Shown here: in pieces, positions 55,223 through 63,870 of the stretch | Position numbering within the stretch: the stretch's first letter is position 1 | Layout: every line of letters begins with the position of its first letter | Source: an uncultured Campylobacter sp. | GTDB lineage: Bacteria > Campylobacterota > Campylobacteria > Campylobacterales > Campylobacteraceae | DNA length: 64,000 bases | Reading direction: 5' to 3' | Assembly (NCBI RefSeq): GCF_938045345.1 | Contig: NZ_CALIMS010000053.1 | Location: 8,734-72,733, forward strand | The notes under the pieces: generated by a model | The model's input: the letters and a program-made list of their open reading frames with translations, nothing else | Databases searched by the model: none | Told to the model about the DNA's origin: nothing | Position numbers and translations under genes: made by a program

Positions 55223-55434
55223 TTATCCTTTAATCGCTCAAAAACAGTCCTATTGCTAGGTTTATCCAATTTCGCAATAACGGTGCTCGAAAGCTCGCCA
55301 AAATTCTCTATGCACTCATCTTTATTTTCAGATAAAATTTTAGCTTCAAATTTCATCTTTTTTGCTAGCTTCATTACGGCGTCCAAGACGGCTTCCATTT
55401 CGTTACTTTTAATCTCTAGTGCTATTTTATTCAT
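55219..55434 (-). CDS. Small hypothetical protein, 71 residues
   Basis: The protein is MNKIALEIKSNEMEAVLDAV followed by a lysine-rich helix and a C-terminal DKPSNRTVFERLKDK. It starts 2 bases after the hemB stop and overlaps the next (broken) gene by four bases. Size and gene pairing resemble a small antitoxin followed by a partner, but no family is recognised and this is inference only. An alternative is a regulatory or structural small protein of the haem operon. Confidence 0.6.
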   Translation of the reverse strand: MNKIALEIKSNEMEAVLDAVMKLAKKMKFEAKILSENKDECIENFGELSSTVIAKLDKPSNRTVFERLKDK

Positions 55435-55436
55435 CG

Positions 55437-56411
55437 CTAGCCCCTGTTTAAAATTTCCGCAATCTCTTTGGCGTGATAGGTGATGATCATATCAGCACCC
55501 GCGCGCCTTATGCCTATCATTGTCTCCATCATCACGCGCTCATAGTCGATCACGCCCGCTTTTTTACCCGCCTGCAAAAGCGCGTATTCGCCGCTTACGT
55601 TATACGCGCAAATCGGTAGTAGCGTGCGCTCCCGCAGATCTCTGATTAGATCCAGATACGCAAGCGCGGGCTTTATCATCAAGATATCCGCTCCCTGCGC
55701 CTCGTCTTGCAGGCTTTCGTTGATCGCCTCAAATCTATTTGCGGGATCCATCTGGTAGCTGCTGCGGTCGCCAAAACTTGGCGCGCTCTCCGCCACGTCG
55801 CGAAACGGCCCGTAGTAGCCGCTGGCAAACTTCGTCGAATACGCCATAATCGGTAAATTTTCAAATCCGCCGTGATCGAGCGTCTCTCGCAAGGTAGCGA
55901 TAATGCCGTCCATCATGCCGCTGGGCGCGATCATATCCGCGCCAGCTTTGGCATGCACTAAAGCCTGCTGCGCCGAAATTTCAAGCGTCGCGTCGTTATC
56001 CACCGTCTGATGAATGTGATCGATGATGCCACAGTGCCCGTGGTCGGTGTATTCGCAAAAGCACAGATCGGTGATGACGAGCAAATTTGGAAATTTAGCC
56101 TTTATCGCGCGCAGCGAAGTCGCGATAATGCCGTCCTCGCTTAGCGCGTCCGAGCCGATGCTGTCCTTTAGCGAAGGAATTCCGAAAAGTAAAATTTTAT
56201 CCAAACCAAGTGCCAAAAGAGCCTCGCACTCTTTTAAAATTTCATCCAAGCTCATCTGAAATACGCCAGGCATCGAGGCGATCTCCTTTTTGATGCCGCT
56301 TCCTTCCACCACAAAAAGCGGATAGATTAGAAAGCGGGTTTGCAGATCGGTTTGTCGCACCAGATCCCTAAGCGCGGGGTTTATTCGTAGCCGTCTAAAT
56401 CGTTTAAACAT
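55437..56411 (-). CDS. hemB: Delta-aminolevulinic acid dehydratase (porphobilinogen synthase)
   Basis: HemB joins two 5-aminolevulinates into porphobilinogen, an early haem step. The 324-residue protein has the zinc cysteines in DLCFCEYTDHGHCG, the Schiff-base lysines in AYSTKFASGYYGPF and MIKPALAYLD, and APSGMMDG. The three cysteines mark the zinc-dependent form. It is the first gene of a long minus-strand operon reaching the Fe-S protein. It diverges from ribA. Confidence 0.97.
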   Translation of the reverse strand: MFKRFRRLRINPALRDLVRQTDLQTRFLIYPLFVVEGSGIKKEIASMPGVFQMSLDEILKECEALLALGLDKILLFGIPSLKDSIGSDALSEDGIIATSLRAIKAKFPNLLVITDLCFCEYTDHGHCGIIDHIHQTVDNDATLEISAQQALVHAKAGADMIAPSGMMDGIIATLRETLDHGGFENLPIMAYSTKFASGYYGPFRDVAESAPSFGDRSSYQMDPANRFEAINESLQDEAQGADILMIKPALAYLDLIRDLRERTLLPICAYNVSGEYALLQAGKKAGVIDYERVMMETMIGIRRAGADMIITYHAKEIAEILNRG

Positions 56412-56444
56412 TATTTTTCCTTTTTTAGCTAGAATTGTAAGATT

Positions 56445-56450
56445 TATAAT
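56445..56450 (+). promoter_or_regulatory. Candidate -10 box for ribA
   Basis: TATAAT lies 25 bases before the ribA ATG in the 63-base divergent gap between hemB and ribA. No clear -35 is present, as usual in this genus. Confidence 0.5.
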
Positions 56451-56474
56451 ATCACAATCGGAGTAAATTTAAGC

Positions 56475-57035
56475 ATGGATATAAAAATTTCAGAGGTCGC
56501 AAATCTCCCCTCTCGCTTCGGAAGCTTCCGCGTTCAGTCGTTCAAGCAAGGAAATAAGGAGCATTTGGCGATATTTAAGCAGCCTTTCGCGGATGTTGTA
56601 AATGTGCGGATCCACTCGGAGTGCCTTACCGGAGATGCGATCGGTAGCCTAAAGTGCGACTGCCGCGACCAACTCGAAGCAAGCCTAAAATATATCGAGG
56701 AGCACGGCGGAATGGTGATCTATCTGCGTCAAGAGGGGCGCAATATCGGGCTTTTTAATAAAATCAACGCCTACGCGCTGCAAGATCAAGGCCTCGATAC
56801 GATCGAAGCAAACCATCAATTGGGCTTCAAAGCGGACGAGCGCACCTACGAGATCGTAGATTTCATACTCGCTCATTTTGGAATTTCGCGCATAAATCTG
56901 CTTACGAACAACCCGCAAAAGCTGCACGATCTAAAGGTAGAAGTGGTCGCGCGCGTGCCGATAATCATTACGCCGAATAAATTTAACGAAAACTATCTGC
57001 GCGTCAAAAAAGAGCAGATGGGGCATCTGCTGTGA
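56475..57035 (+). CDS. ribA: GTP cyclohydrolase II
   Basis: RibA opens GTP to start riboflavin synthesis. The 186-residue protein is the stand-alone form without a DHBP synthase domain. It has the zinc cysteines in SECLTGD and LKCDCRDQL, the QEGRNIGL active-site segment and the C-terminal NPQKLHDL. ATG 56475 overlaps no other gene; its end overlaps rsmG by four bases. Confidence 0.96.
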   Translation: MDIKISEVANLPSRFGSFRVQSFKQGNKEHLAIFKQPFADVVNVRIHSECLTGDAIGSLKCDCRDQLEASLKYIEEHGGMVIYLRQEGRNIGLFNKINAYALQDQGLDTIEANHQLGFKADERTYEIVDFILAHFGISRINLLTNNPQKLHDLKVEVVARVPIIITPNKFNENYLRVKKEQMGHLL

Positions 57036-57610
57036 AGCTTGCGCCTGGCGAGAGCTTTAACGAACAGGTCGCTAAATTTAAAGCATGCCTGCAAAAATTT
57101 AACCGCGTCCATAGCCTCACGAATTACGACGATTTGGACGCGGTGGTACGCGACAGCCTAAGCGGAGCGAATTTCATACCGCGCTATCCGCGCATCGCGT
57201 GCGACATCGGCTCGGGAGCGGGCTTTCCGGGGATATTTTTGGCGCTCGCGCTGCCGCTGTGTGAGTGGCATCTATTTGAACCAAACCTTAAAAAAGCGGC
57301 GTTTCTAACCTACGCGAAGGTTAGCCTCGCTCTAGCTAACGTAAAAATCCACGCCGAGCGCGTGCAAGACGGCGCAAAGGTGCGCGCCGATCTGATAAGC
57401 TCTCGGGCTTTGATGAGCGCGCGAAATTTAATTGAAATTTGCCGCGGCTTTTACGATCAAAACACGACGTTTTTGCTCTACAAAGGCTCAGGCGCAGAGG
57501 CGGAAGCGGAGGAATTCCGTAAGGAATTTACGAGCGCGCGCTGCGAAATTTTTAGCGGCGAAGACGCTTTGAAAAATAGAAAATTTTTAGTGATCAAAGG
57601 GGTGAAATAA
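57032..57610 (+). CDS. rsmG: 16S rRNA (guanine527-N7)-methyltransferase
   Basis: RsmG methylates G527 of 16S rRNA using SAM; its loss gives low-level streptomycin resistance in other bacteria. The 192-residue protein has the SAM motif DIGSGAGFPGIFLALALP and ISSRALMSARNLIE. The start is GTG 57032, overlapping the ribA stop as GTGA. It is followed without a gap by a small zinc protein. Confidence 0.94.
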   Translation: MKLAPGESFNEQVAKFKACLQKFNRVHSLTNYDDLDAVVRDSLSGANFIPRYPRIACDIGSGAGFPGIFLALALPLCEWHLFEPNLKKAAFLTYAKVSLALANVKIHAERVQDGAKVRADLISSRALMSARNLIEICRGFYDQNTTFLLYKGSGAEAEAEEFRKEFTSARCEIFSGEDALKNRKFLVIKGVK

Positions 57611-57816
57611 TGGGAAAAATTCTAGCCATAGCCGTTATCGCGGCGCTCATATATTTTTTGATAGTGCCTAGATTTCGCATAAAGAAAAAGGACGATGCGA
57701 CCGAGCTTTTGGCGTGCGACGAGTGTGGGACGTACTTTAGCAACGACGAGCTTGCTCTGCGCGACAAAAAGCGCCTTTGCAAATCCTGCGAAGCCAAACT
57801 AAGGGGCGGCAAATGA
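57610..57816 (+). CDS. Small membrane-anchored C4 zinc protein (PP0621-like)
   Basis: This 68-residue protein has an N-terminal span (KILAIAVIAALIYFLIVPRF) and then CDECGTYFSND and CKSC, a four-cysteine zinc site. The layout resembles the PP0621 family of unknown function. It sits between rsmG and the next gene, sharing one base with the rsmG stop and overlapping the next start as ATGA, so all three are coupled. Confidence 0.8.
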   Translation: MGKILAIAVIAALIYFLIVPRFRIKKKDDATELLACDECGTYFSNDELALRDKKRLCKSCEAKLRGGK

Positions 57817-58355
57817 TCATCCTAGGCCACGCGCTCGTGCCCTACGAGCCGCTATATCTCATCAAAAACGGCGACGAAGTTTTCAAATATGACAATCTGC
57901 TCTTTAAATTTAACGACAGGCTCATCGCCGCGGCGCAAAAAGCGCAGAAAAAATTTAGCGTTATTACGAACGATATAAATGAAATTTTACTCGCAAACAG
58001 CGCAGGCGCACGCTTCATCGTCGTGGATAAAAAATCCGCGGCGGGCGCACAAAAGCTAGCCAATGATTATCTTTTCGACGCCAAGATCGCGATGTTTATC
58101 GGCTCTGCGCGGGCGTTAAAAAACTTAGCCGAGCTCGGAATCGATGCGGCGATCTTTAAAGACGCGATCGCAAACGCGCCCAAATCGCTACTTGCGAGCA
58201 TTGGAGACAGCGTGGGCTCTAAATTTCACTTTGGACTTCCGAAAAAAGATGAAATTTTCGGCGGCGCGCAAAAGCTCGCGGATAAAATTTCGGCTCTGGA
58301 TAAAAAGCTAAGCGCGCCCGCAGCTGGTAAAAATGACGATATTTGGAAAAAATAG
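57813..58355 (+). CDS. Conserved hypothetical protein, 180 residues
   Basis: I start at ATG 57813 (MIILGHALVPYEPLYLIKN), because it overlaps the preceding stop as ATGA; the open frame reaches a little further back into the previous gene. The soluble protein has alternating helices and strands (RFIVVDKKSAAGAQKLANDY, AMFIGSARALKNLAELGIDA), like a small Rossmann-type fold. The last 20 residues are charged. I recall similar proteins in Campylobacter next to rsmG, but no function. Confidence 0.8.
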   Translation: MIILGHALVPYEPLYLIKNGDEVFKYDNLLFKFNDRLIAAAQKAQKKFSVITNDINEILLANSAGARFIVVDKKSAAGAQKLANDYLFDAKIAMFIGSARALKNLAELGIDAAIFKDAIANAPKSLLASIGDSVGSKFHFGLPKKDEIFGGAQKLADKISALDKKLSAPAAGKNDDIWKK

Positions 58356-58830
58356 CAAAATCCTAAGCGAATTTGTTCGCGGGTATAAAATTCCTATGAC
58401 TTATGCAAATTAAAATTCCGCGCATATAATTTTGCTTAGCCTCGCGGCTTAGAATTTAACGCGAGATTTCGCTCGCTTACGCGGATCGGAATTCTACGCG
58501 GAATTTTGCCCTCTTTCGTAAATTATAATTCTGCGCGAAATCTCACGCGTCCTCTGCAAAATTTTCTCGCTTACTCAATTTAAATTACCCGCTCGGATAG
58601 ATTTAAATTTTACGTAGAATTCCGCCTGTCCTCGCGGCAAGAAATTTCAAATAAAATTCCGAACCTGCCTAAACTTCATAGAATTTCGCGCAAAATTTTA
58701 CTTACAGAGACGATATAAATTCCTAGCCATTATTTTAAAATTTACTCGCGTTTTAGCTGCTTTTATGCGCGCGGTAAGGATTTTTTAAAGCTAAAATTTT
58801 ATATAATTATGCGTTTCAAAAAGGCATATT
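58356..58830. other. Non-coding gap with degenerate repeats
   Basis: About 470 bases without a gene. Repeated blocks of the form CGCGAGATTTCGCTCGC / CGCGGAATTTTGCC and GAATTTCGCGCAAAATTTT alternate. It resembles other repeat gaps of the window (12130-12647 and 1-600). The clc promoter should be in the last 60 bases. Confidence 0.5.
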
Positions 58831-60033
58831 TTGAGTACTAAATTCTTTTTAGCGATCCTTGCGATAGGCGTTATAATGGGGCTTTGCGCGGGGCTCTTAA
58901 ACTTCGGTATCAACGAAATTGAAACTTTTGCTTTCGGACATAATGATGAGGAATTTCACATTGTCACGGAGCAAACCACTGCGCTTAGGCGCTTTCTTAG
59001 CGTCCTCGCAGCCGGCGCAATCGTAACTTTAATTAGAATTCTACTGATAAGGCTAAAACCCTTTTTAAACGTAGCTTCGATGATGGATGGGCAAAATCCG
59101 CCGTTTTGGCAAAATTTAATCCACTCAGTTTTGCAGCTCGTAGCCATCGCCGCCGGCGCACCGGTAGGCAGTGAAGCTGCTCCGCGCGAACTAGGCGCTC
59201 TATTCGCAGCTAAAATTTGTCGCGCATTAAATATCGATAGCAGCGAGCTTCGGTTATTCGTCGCATGCGGCGCGGGAGCGGGACTAGGCGCTGCATATAA
59301 CGTTCCGTTAGCAGGCGCGCTTTTTAGCCTAGAAATTTTACTTAAAAGCTTCGATACTCGAGCGATTTTGTGCGCCTTTGCTACTAGCGCGGTGGCTACA
59401 GCTACAGCGGAATTTGGAGCTTCAAAAGAAATTTATTACGCAGTTTCGAACTTCGCCCCTACCCCGCAGAATTTACTCGCAGCGGCGCTAATCGGGCTTG
59501 TCACGGGAGTCACAGCGAAATACTTTCAAGACGGAGTGCGCTTGTGCGAAAAACGGCGCATAAAAAGCCTCAAAATCGCACTTACACTGCCATTTGCATT
59601 CTTGCTTACCGCGGCGGTCGGCGCATACGTACCAGAAATTTTAGGTAACGGACGCTCCGCAGCGCAGTTTGCTTTCGACTCCACATCCTTTAGCCCGTAT
59701 TTGCTTGCGATCTTGCTTTGTAAGGCATTTTGCATTTTGATGATCTTTCGCTGCGGCGGATACGGCGGCACGCTTACGCCGAGTTTCGCGCTGGGCGCAG
59801 TTTTGGGGCTATGCGTTGGATTTGCGATCGGCGAAATTCTGCCAATAAGTCTTAGCGCGACGTGCGTTTGCGGAGGGGCTGCATTTTTAGCGATCAATCT
59901 AAACGCGCCGCTTTGCGCTTTTGCGCTAAGCGCGGGATTTTGCGGACTAAATATAAACTCATATTCGGTCGTCGTTTTTAGCATCGTATGCGCCGTGATC
60001 GCTAGAAATTTACTGACGAAAAATTTAGCGTAG
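58831..60033 (+). CDS. ClC-family chloride channel/transporter
   Basis: This 400-residue membrane protein has about ten hydrophobic segments and the ClC filter motifs: APVGSEAAPRELGALF (the GREGP-type segment), AGAGLGAAYNVPLAGALFSLE and GGYGGTLTPSFALGAVLG. ClC proteins move Cl- and, in many bacteria, exchange it with H+. The glutamate used for proton coupling in GREGP is present in GSEAAP, so exchange is possible. The family's C-terminal CBS domains are absent. The start is TTG 58831 with AAAAAGGC upstream. Confidence 0.88.
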   Translation: MSTKFFLAILAIGVIMGLCAGLLNFGINEIETFAFGHNDEEFHIVTEQTTALRRFLSVLAAGAIVTLIRILLIRLKPFLNVASMMDGQNPPFWQNLIHSVLQLVAIAAGAPVGSEAAPRELGALFAAKICRALNIDSSELRLFVACGAGAGLGAAYNVPLAGALFSLEILLKSFDTRAILCAFATSAVATATAEFGASKEIYYAVSNFAPTPQNLLAAALIGLVTGVTAKYFQDGVRLCEKRRIKSLKIALTLPFAFLLTAAVGAYVPEILGNGRSAAQFAFDSTSFSPYLLAILLCKAFCILMIFRCGGYGGTLTPSFALGAVLGLCVGFAIGEILPISLSATCVCGGAAFLAINLNAPLCAFALSAGFCGLNINSYSVVVFSIVCAVIARNLLTKNLA

Positions 60034-60233
60034 TCACGGCGCTGATAATTCATGCGCTGCAAGCATAAATCGATGGGCGCGGCGATGATGGTCTGAGAAC
60101 CTGCCCCGTCAGCATAGAGTGAGCGCCATAGGTCGCATCACTGGGCTAGGGCGGAGCCGTAAGGATATGCGCCTAAGCTGATCGTTGGTAAATTTAAGAT
60201 AAAATTTCGCCACTTTAACCAAAGGAGAAGGCA
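60034..60233. other. Intergenic spacer with possible structured segment
   Basis: Between clc and the LysM gene lies GC-rich DNA (60065-60180) without an open frame and unlike nearby AAATTT-rich gaps. It might encode a small RNA, but I find no match to SRP RNA, RNase P or 6S motifs. The last 40 bases include AAAGGAGAAGG before the next gene. Confidence 0.3.
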
Positions 60234-60656
60234 ATGGGTTTACTTTCATTCGTAGCCGAAGCAGGCAAGAAACTACTAGGTCTAGGCGATGACGCCAAGC
60301 ACGTAAAAGACGAGATCGCCACCAATCTCAGCTCTACGCCGGTAGAGGGGCTAGAGGTCGAGGTACAGGGCGATACCGTCAAAATCAGCGGCAACGCCGA
60401 TAAGGAAACTCTCGAAAAAGCAGCCCTCATCGCGGGCAACACCGCAGGCATCAAAAACGTGCAGATCGAGGGCATTAGAGAAGATAACGCCGAGAACTAT
60501 TACACCATCGTAAAGGGCGATAACCTATCTAAAATTGCGAAGAAATTCTACGGCGACGCGAATAAATACAAGGTTATTTTCGACGCCAACCGCGAAGTTA
60601 TCAAGGACGCGAACCTCATCTATCCGGGGCAGAAGATCAGAATTCCAAAAGCTTAA
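60234..60656 (+). CDS. kbp: BON-LysM protein (Kbp/YgaU-like)
   Basis: The 140-residue protein has a BON domain (about 35-82, EVEVQGDTVKISGNADKETL) followed by a LysM domain (about 88-138, YYTIVKGDNLSKIAKKFYGD). This two-domain layout is that of E. coli Kbp, a cytoplasmic K+-binding protein of 149 residues. K+ binding here is inferred. There is no signal peptide. AAAGGAGAAGGCA precedes ATG 60234. Confidence 0.9.
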   Translation: MGLLSFVAEAGKKLLGLGDDAKHVKDEIATNLSSTPVEGLEVEVQGDTVKISGNADKETLEKAALIAGNTAGIKNVQIEGIREDNAENYYTIVKGDNLSKIAKKFYGDANKYKVIFDANREVIKDANLIYPGQKIRIPKA

Positions 60657-61049
60657 GCTCGCTTTTAAATGCTGCGGCTTAGTTTTGCAAGCCGCGGATT
60701 TTATTTTTGCGCGTATTGTGCTGCGTTTGCGCGAGTCGTGATTTATCAGCCCGCGGCGCAGCGCGATTTTTTGCGGAGCGTGATTTTTTAGCTGACTATA
60801 CAGTGCGGTTTTCAAACTGCGATTTTATGAGCCGATGGCGTGGCATGATTTTGCGAGTTATGGATTTTGCAGACTGCGGACTTACGAGCCGCGGATTTGC
60901 TTTTGTAAGACGGGTTTTGATTTTAAGTCGTGACGCAGTTTGGCGAGCCGTACGACGGCTGATAGTAGATTATCCGCCGCACTTGCGCGCCGTCATCCTA
61001 TTTGAAAACATATAAAATACTTTGAAATTCTATTTATAAAGAGCTCGAT
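60657..61049. other. Non-coding, degenerate repeats
   Basis: About 390 bases with no gene. Variants of a unit resembling GATTTTGCGAGCCG and GACTGCGGACTTACGAGCC recur with spacing near 30-40 bases. The region lies at the border to AT-rich DNA. Confidence 0.4.
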
Positions 61050-61838
61050 TTGGATAAATTTAAAGCCGGTGCTGCGCTAAGGAAAAAAGAGACTAGGGAC
61101 TACGACAAAGAGCCACTAGTTTTGCGGGATTATTCTGGTTTTGCTTTGATTTTACATTATTTGATTATTTTAATATTTTGGATTACTGCTTCTGGATTTT
61201 GCATTAGTTACTTAGACGATTTTGAAAGTGGTATTTTAGATTTTGATGACATAAAACGAACGATAATAAAATTTGGCTTTGCAATAGTTGTATTTTTGAT
61301 ATTTGATTGTTTTAATATTATAAATTCAAAGAAAAAATATACCTATTTTTATAATTCAAAAGTTACATATTATGATCAAAATTTTAAAGAAACTAGTAGT
61401 GAAGATATAATATTTAACAACAAAACAGCTTTTAAGGCAGTTTGGTTTTTAGATATGATAATTTCAGCTACTTTTGGTAAGATATTTTTAGTTAGTTTTT
61501 TCATAATTAGCTTTATTAAAGGAACTTTTGGCATATCTTTAATAGGTGTATTACTTTTAATATTTATATTATTGTTTGTGGAATTTTTAGAAATTATAGT
61601 TTTTTTGATAATTTATAGACATGAAAATAAAAGTTTTAAAAATTTTTGGAAAATATTTCCAAAATTTCAAATAAATCTTGAATATATAGAAGAAACACAC
61701 TGGTCTGATTATAGGTGGAAGAATCAAGGACTTTATTCTATACATATATTTTCTTTCAATGAAGAAAATTACAATAAGGTAAGAGATTATATTTTTACGG
61801 TCTTTAATATAGATATAAATAAAAATTTAAGCAAATAA
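61050..61838 (+). CDS. Hypothetical AT-rich membrane protein
   Basis: The 262-residue protein has about four hydrophobic segments (for example LILHYLIILIFWITASGFCI and FEFLEIIVFLIIY-like), an acidic loop (YLDDFESGILDFDDIKRT) and a hydrophilic tail. It is much richer in A and T than the core genes around it, with codons such as ATA and TTA frequent, suggesting acquisition. The start is TTG 61050. It is followed by a broken short gene and an insertion sequence. The family is not recognised. Confidence 0.7.
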   Translation: MDKFKAGAALRKKETRDYDKEPLVLRDYSGFALILHYLIILIFWITASGFCISYLDDFESGILDFDDIKRTIIKFGFAIVVFLIFDCFNIINSKKKYTYFYNSKVTYYDQNFKETSSEDIIFNNKTAFKAVWFLDMIISATFGKIFLVSFFIISFIKGTFGISLIGVLLLIFILLFVEFLEIIVFLIIYRHENKSFKNFWKIFPKFQINLEYIEETHWSDYRWKNQGLYSIHIFSFNEENYNKVRDYIFTVFNIDINKNLSK

Positions 61839-61862
61839 CAATCTTTTGATAAAGGATAAAAA

Positions 61863-61965
61863 ATGAGAAAGTTTGAGGCGCTAAAAACATATGCAGAGCT
61901 AGCTTGGCGAGGTATATAGGATTAACAAGCTGTGGTATAAAAAAGACTGCTATGGAATTTTTTAA
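61863..61965 (+). pseudogene. Short broken gene beside the insertion sequence
   Basis: AAAGGATAAAAA precedes ATG 61863, but the frame stops after 18 codons (MRKFEALKTYAELAWRGI). A one-base shift near 61915 gives VYRINKLWYKKDCYGIF and stops at 61963. The joined product would have about 34 residues. It may be the remnant of a longer gene damaged around the IS insertion, or two chance frames. Confidence 0.35.
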
Positions 61966-61992
61966 AATAACTTAAAATTAGAGTTTAAAAAA

Positions 61993-62739
61993 GGCTCAAC
62001 AGAACTTAAGCGGATTCTCTCTTATCATCTTTAATAAAATTATGATAGAACTCCTTCGTATCTTTGCTGTTATTATATCTAAATTCACATTCTTTAAGAT
62101 GAAGCAAAAAATTCTCTTTCTTGATGCCTTTAAATTTAGATAATCTGTGTTTAGCATATCCCCAGAAGTTTTCTATACCGTTTATATGATTTTTACCATT
62201 AGCGAATTCATTCTTTGAATGTTTTACTCTGTAATGAGCCTTCGCTCCGTAGTCAACTAAGCCATCATAGGCTTTCCAGCAATCTGAATAGATAGTAGAG
62301 CTATCAAGCTCACTATATTGCGATAGTATGGGTATTAGTTCACTAGCAGAGCAGTTCTTTACTATCTGAGTATAGACCTTATCATCTCTTTTAAACATAC
62401 CGAATACCGGTTGCTTTCCGCTTGCTCCTCTACCTCTCTTACCTCTTACTCTATTAGCTCCGAAGTAGCTTTCATCTATCTCTATCTCGCCATTAAATTT
62501 GCTTATCTTTTCACATTCTTGAGAGATAAAAACTCTAATGCTTTTTAGAATCTTATTAATGGAAATTCTAGAGATTCCTGTAAAATTTGCTATTTTAGAA
62601 GCTTCTATGTCTTCTGCAAAATACTTGAGAATTTCTCTAAATTTCTTCTCTGAAATTCGGGAACGAATTATATACTTGTTTTTCATCGGCAGGATCATAG
62701 TTAAAAACTCCTTTGAAAGTTTTTAACTTATCTTGAGCC
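61993..62739 (-). mobile_element. IS1595-family insertion sequence
   Basis: The element is bounded by imperfect terminal inverted repeats: GGCTCAACAGAACTTAA on the left (61993) and the complement of GGCTCAAGATAAGTTAA on the right (ending 62739), identical at about 14 of 18 positions. It is 747 bases long with one transposase gene filling most of it. Flanks are TTAAAAAA and AAAATTTT; no clear 8-base target duplication is visible, but AT-rich flanks make this hard to judge. Confidence 0.8.
62006..62698 (-). CDS. IS1595-family (ISXO2-like) transposase
   Basis: The 230-residue protein has an N-terminal helix-turn-helix (ASKIANFTGISRISINKILK), then the catalytic part: EIEIDESYFG, IYSDCWKAYDGL, a NHINGIENFWGYAKHRL motif and ECEFRYNN. 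Those fit the DDNK/DDE-type core of ISXO2-like transposases. It looks intact, so the element may be active. AAAGGAG lies 9 bases before ATG 62698. AT-rich composition marks it as foreign. Confidence 0.93.
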   Translation of the reverse strand: MILPMKNKYIIRSRISEKKFREILKYFAEDIEASKIANFTGISRISINKILKSIRVFISQECEKISKFNGEIEIDESYFGANRVRGKRGRGASGKQPVFGMFKRDDKVYTQIVKNCSASELIPILSQYSELDSSTIYSDCWKAYDGLVDYGAKAHYRVKHSKNEFANGKNHINGIENFWGYAKHRLSKFKGIKKENFLLHLKECEFRYNNSKDTKEFYHNFIKDDKRESA

Positions 62740-62772
62740 AAAATTTTTAGCAAAATACCGCTCAAAATTTTA

Positions 62773-63831
62773 TTAAATCCAAATCCTCACGTTCAGTTTT
62801 AAAATTTTAACGATACTCAAAAAGTTTAAAATTTCGCTCTTTATCTCGCTTGCGGGGTCGCGGCGCAGCACGCTTTCATAGACGCTAGGCTCGAAATTAT
62901 CGCGCCTGGTGTGCACGAAAATATGGATCCGCCGCTCTCTGATACTCGCCCAGATCTGCGCCCCGAGCGCATCGCCTACCGCTAAAAACCGCTCCATAAA
63001 TGCGGGGGTTAGCACGTACATCGCGTTTTGCGGCTCGTCGCTAAGCACCTTGTATCGCGCGGCAAACTCCACATTATCCATCGCAACGGGCTTTAGACCT
63101 ATGTGCTGTTTGTTTTGTATCTCGCGCGGATAGATGAAAACGGGCGCGATGATGCGTTTGTTAAATTCCGCTACGAAAAACGCCCCCGCGAGCTCGTGCT
63201 GCAAATTTTGATGAAAAAAGCTCACATCGCTAAACTCGAAGCTCACCCCCTGCCACGCGCCGCCCACGCGGTCGTTGCCGCGCAGATTTTCGATGAACTC
63301 GAACAGATCGCTCTGCACCACGCGCCAAAACGGCACGCTGCCGTAGGAGACGTATTCGTAGCCCAGCTCGCGCACGAAGGGCGCCAGATAGTGCTGCTTG
63401 TAGCTTTGGCGGTACCGCCCCGTAAAGATCTCTTGCGCGCTTCTTACGCCGAGCGCGTAAAACCGCGCCGCTAGCCACACCGCGAGCGCAAGCGCGGCTA
63501 AGCCTATCAACGCCTGCGGCAAGGCTGCGGAGTATTTGAAGATCAAAAATGAGATCACGACCGCGCCGAACTTTAAGATATTTTCCGTGCCGATGAGATC
63601 CTTTTGCCAGCCGTTTAAGTGCACCTCTTTAAGACTTACGGCGAGCAAGGCGACCGCCAGCAGCACGAGCATCGTCGCGCTAAAGCTCTGCGCGCCCTGC
63701 CTATCTGTAAAATACGCGATAGCGCCGAACACCGCAAACAAGGCGATCGTGCTTACGACGACGATAAACTTAAGCTGCTCCACGTGCTTTTTCGCGTCCA
63801 GTCGCAGGCGCTCCAAATCATAAATAGTCAA
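62773..63831 (-). CDS. DUF3137-like membrane protein
   Basis: The protein has two pairs of hydrophobic segments in its first 150 residues, then a soluble domain with YKQHYLAPFVRELGYEYVSYG, SFFHQNLQHELAGAFFVAEF and FVHTRRDNFEPS, resembling DUF3137 proteins. I prefer TTG 63831 as start, because GAAGGG lies 7 bases before it; another TTG at 63870 would add 13 residues. Length is about 352. Function unknown. It is separate from the IS. Confidence 0.75.
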   Translation of the reverse strand: MTIYDLERLRLDAKKHVEQLKFIVVVSTIALFAVFGAIAYFTDRQGAQSFSATMLVLLAVALLAVSLKEVHLNGWQKDLIGTENILKFGAVVISFLIFKYSAALPQALIGLAALALAVWLAARFYALGVRSAQEIFTGRYRQSYKQHYLAPFVRELGYEYVSYGSVPFWRVVQSDLFEFIENLRGNDRVGGAWQGVSFEFSDVSFFHQNLQHELAGAFFVAEFNKRIIAPVFIYPREIQNKQHIGLKPVAMDNVEFAARYKVLSDEPQNAMYVLTPAFMERFLAVGDALGAQIWASIRERRIHIFVHTRRDNFEPSVYESVLRRDPASEIKSEILNFLSIVKILKLNVRIWI

Positions 63832-63870
63832 AATTTCGCCCTTCTTTAAATTTGCCCGCAATTTTAGCAA

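Noticed and set aside
61985..62747. 8-base target duplication around the IS
   Set aside because: Flanks TTAAAAAA and AAAATTTT are not identical; only AT-richness is shared.
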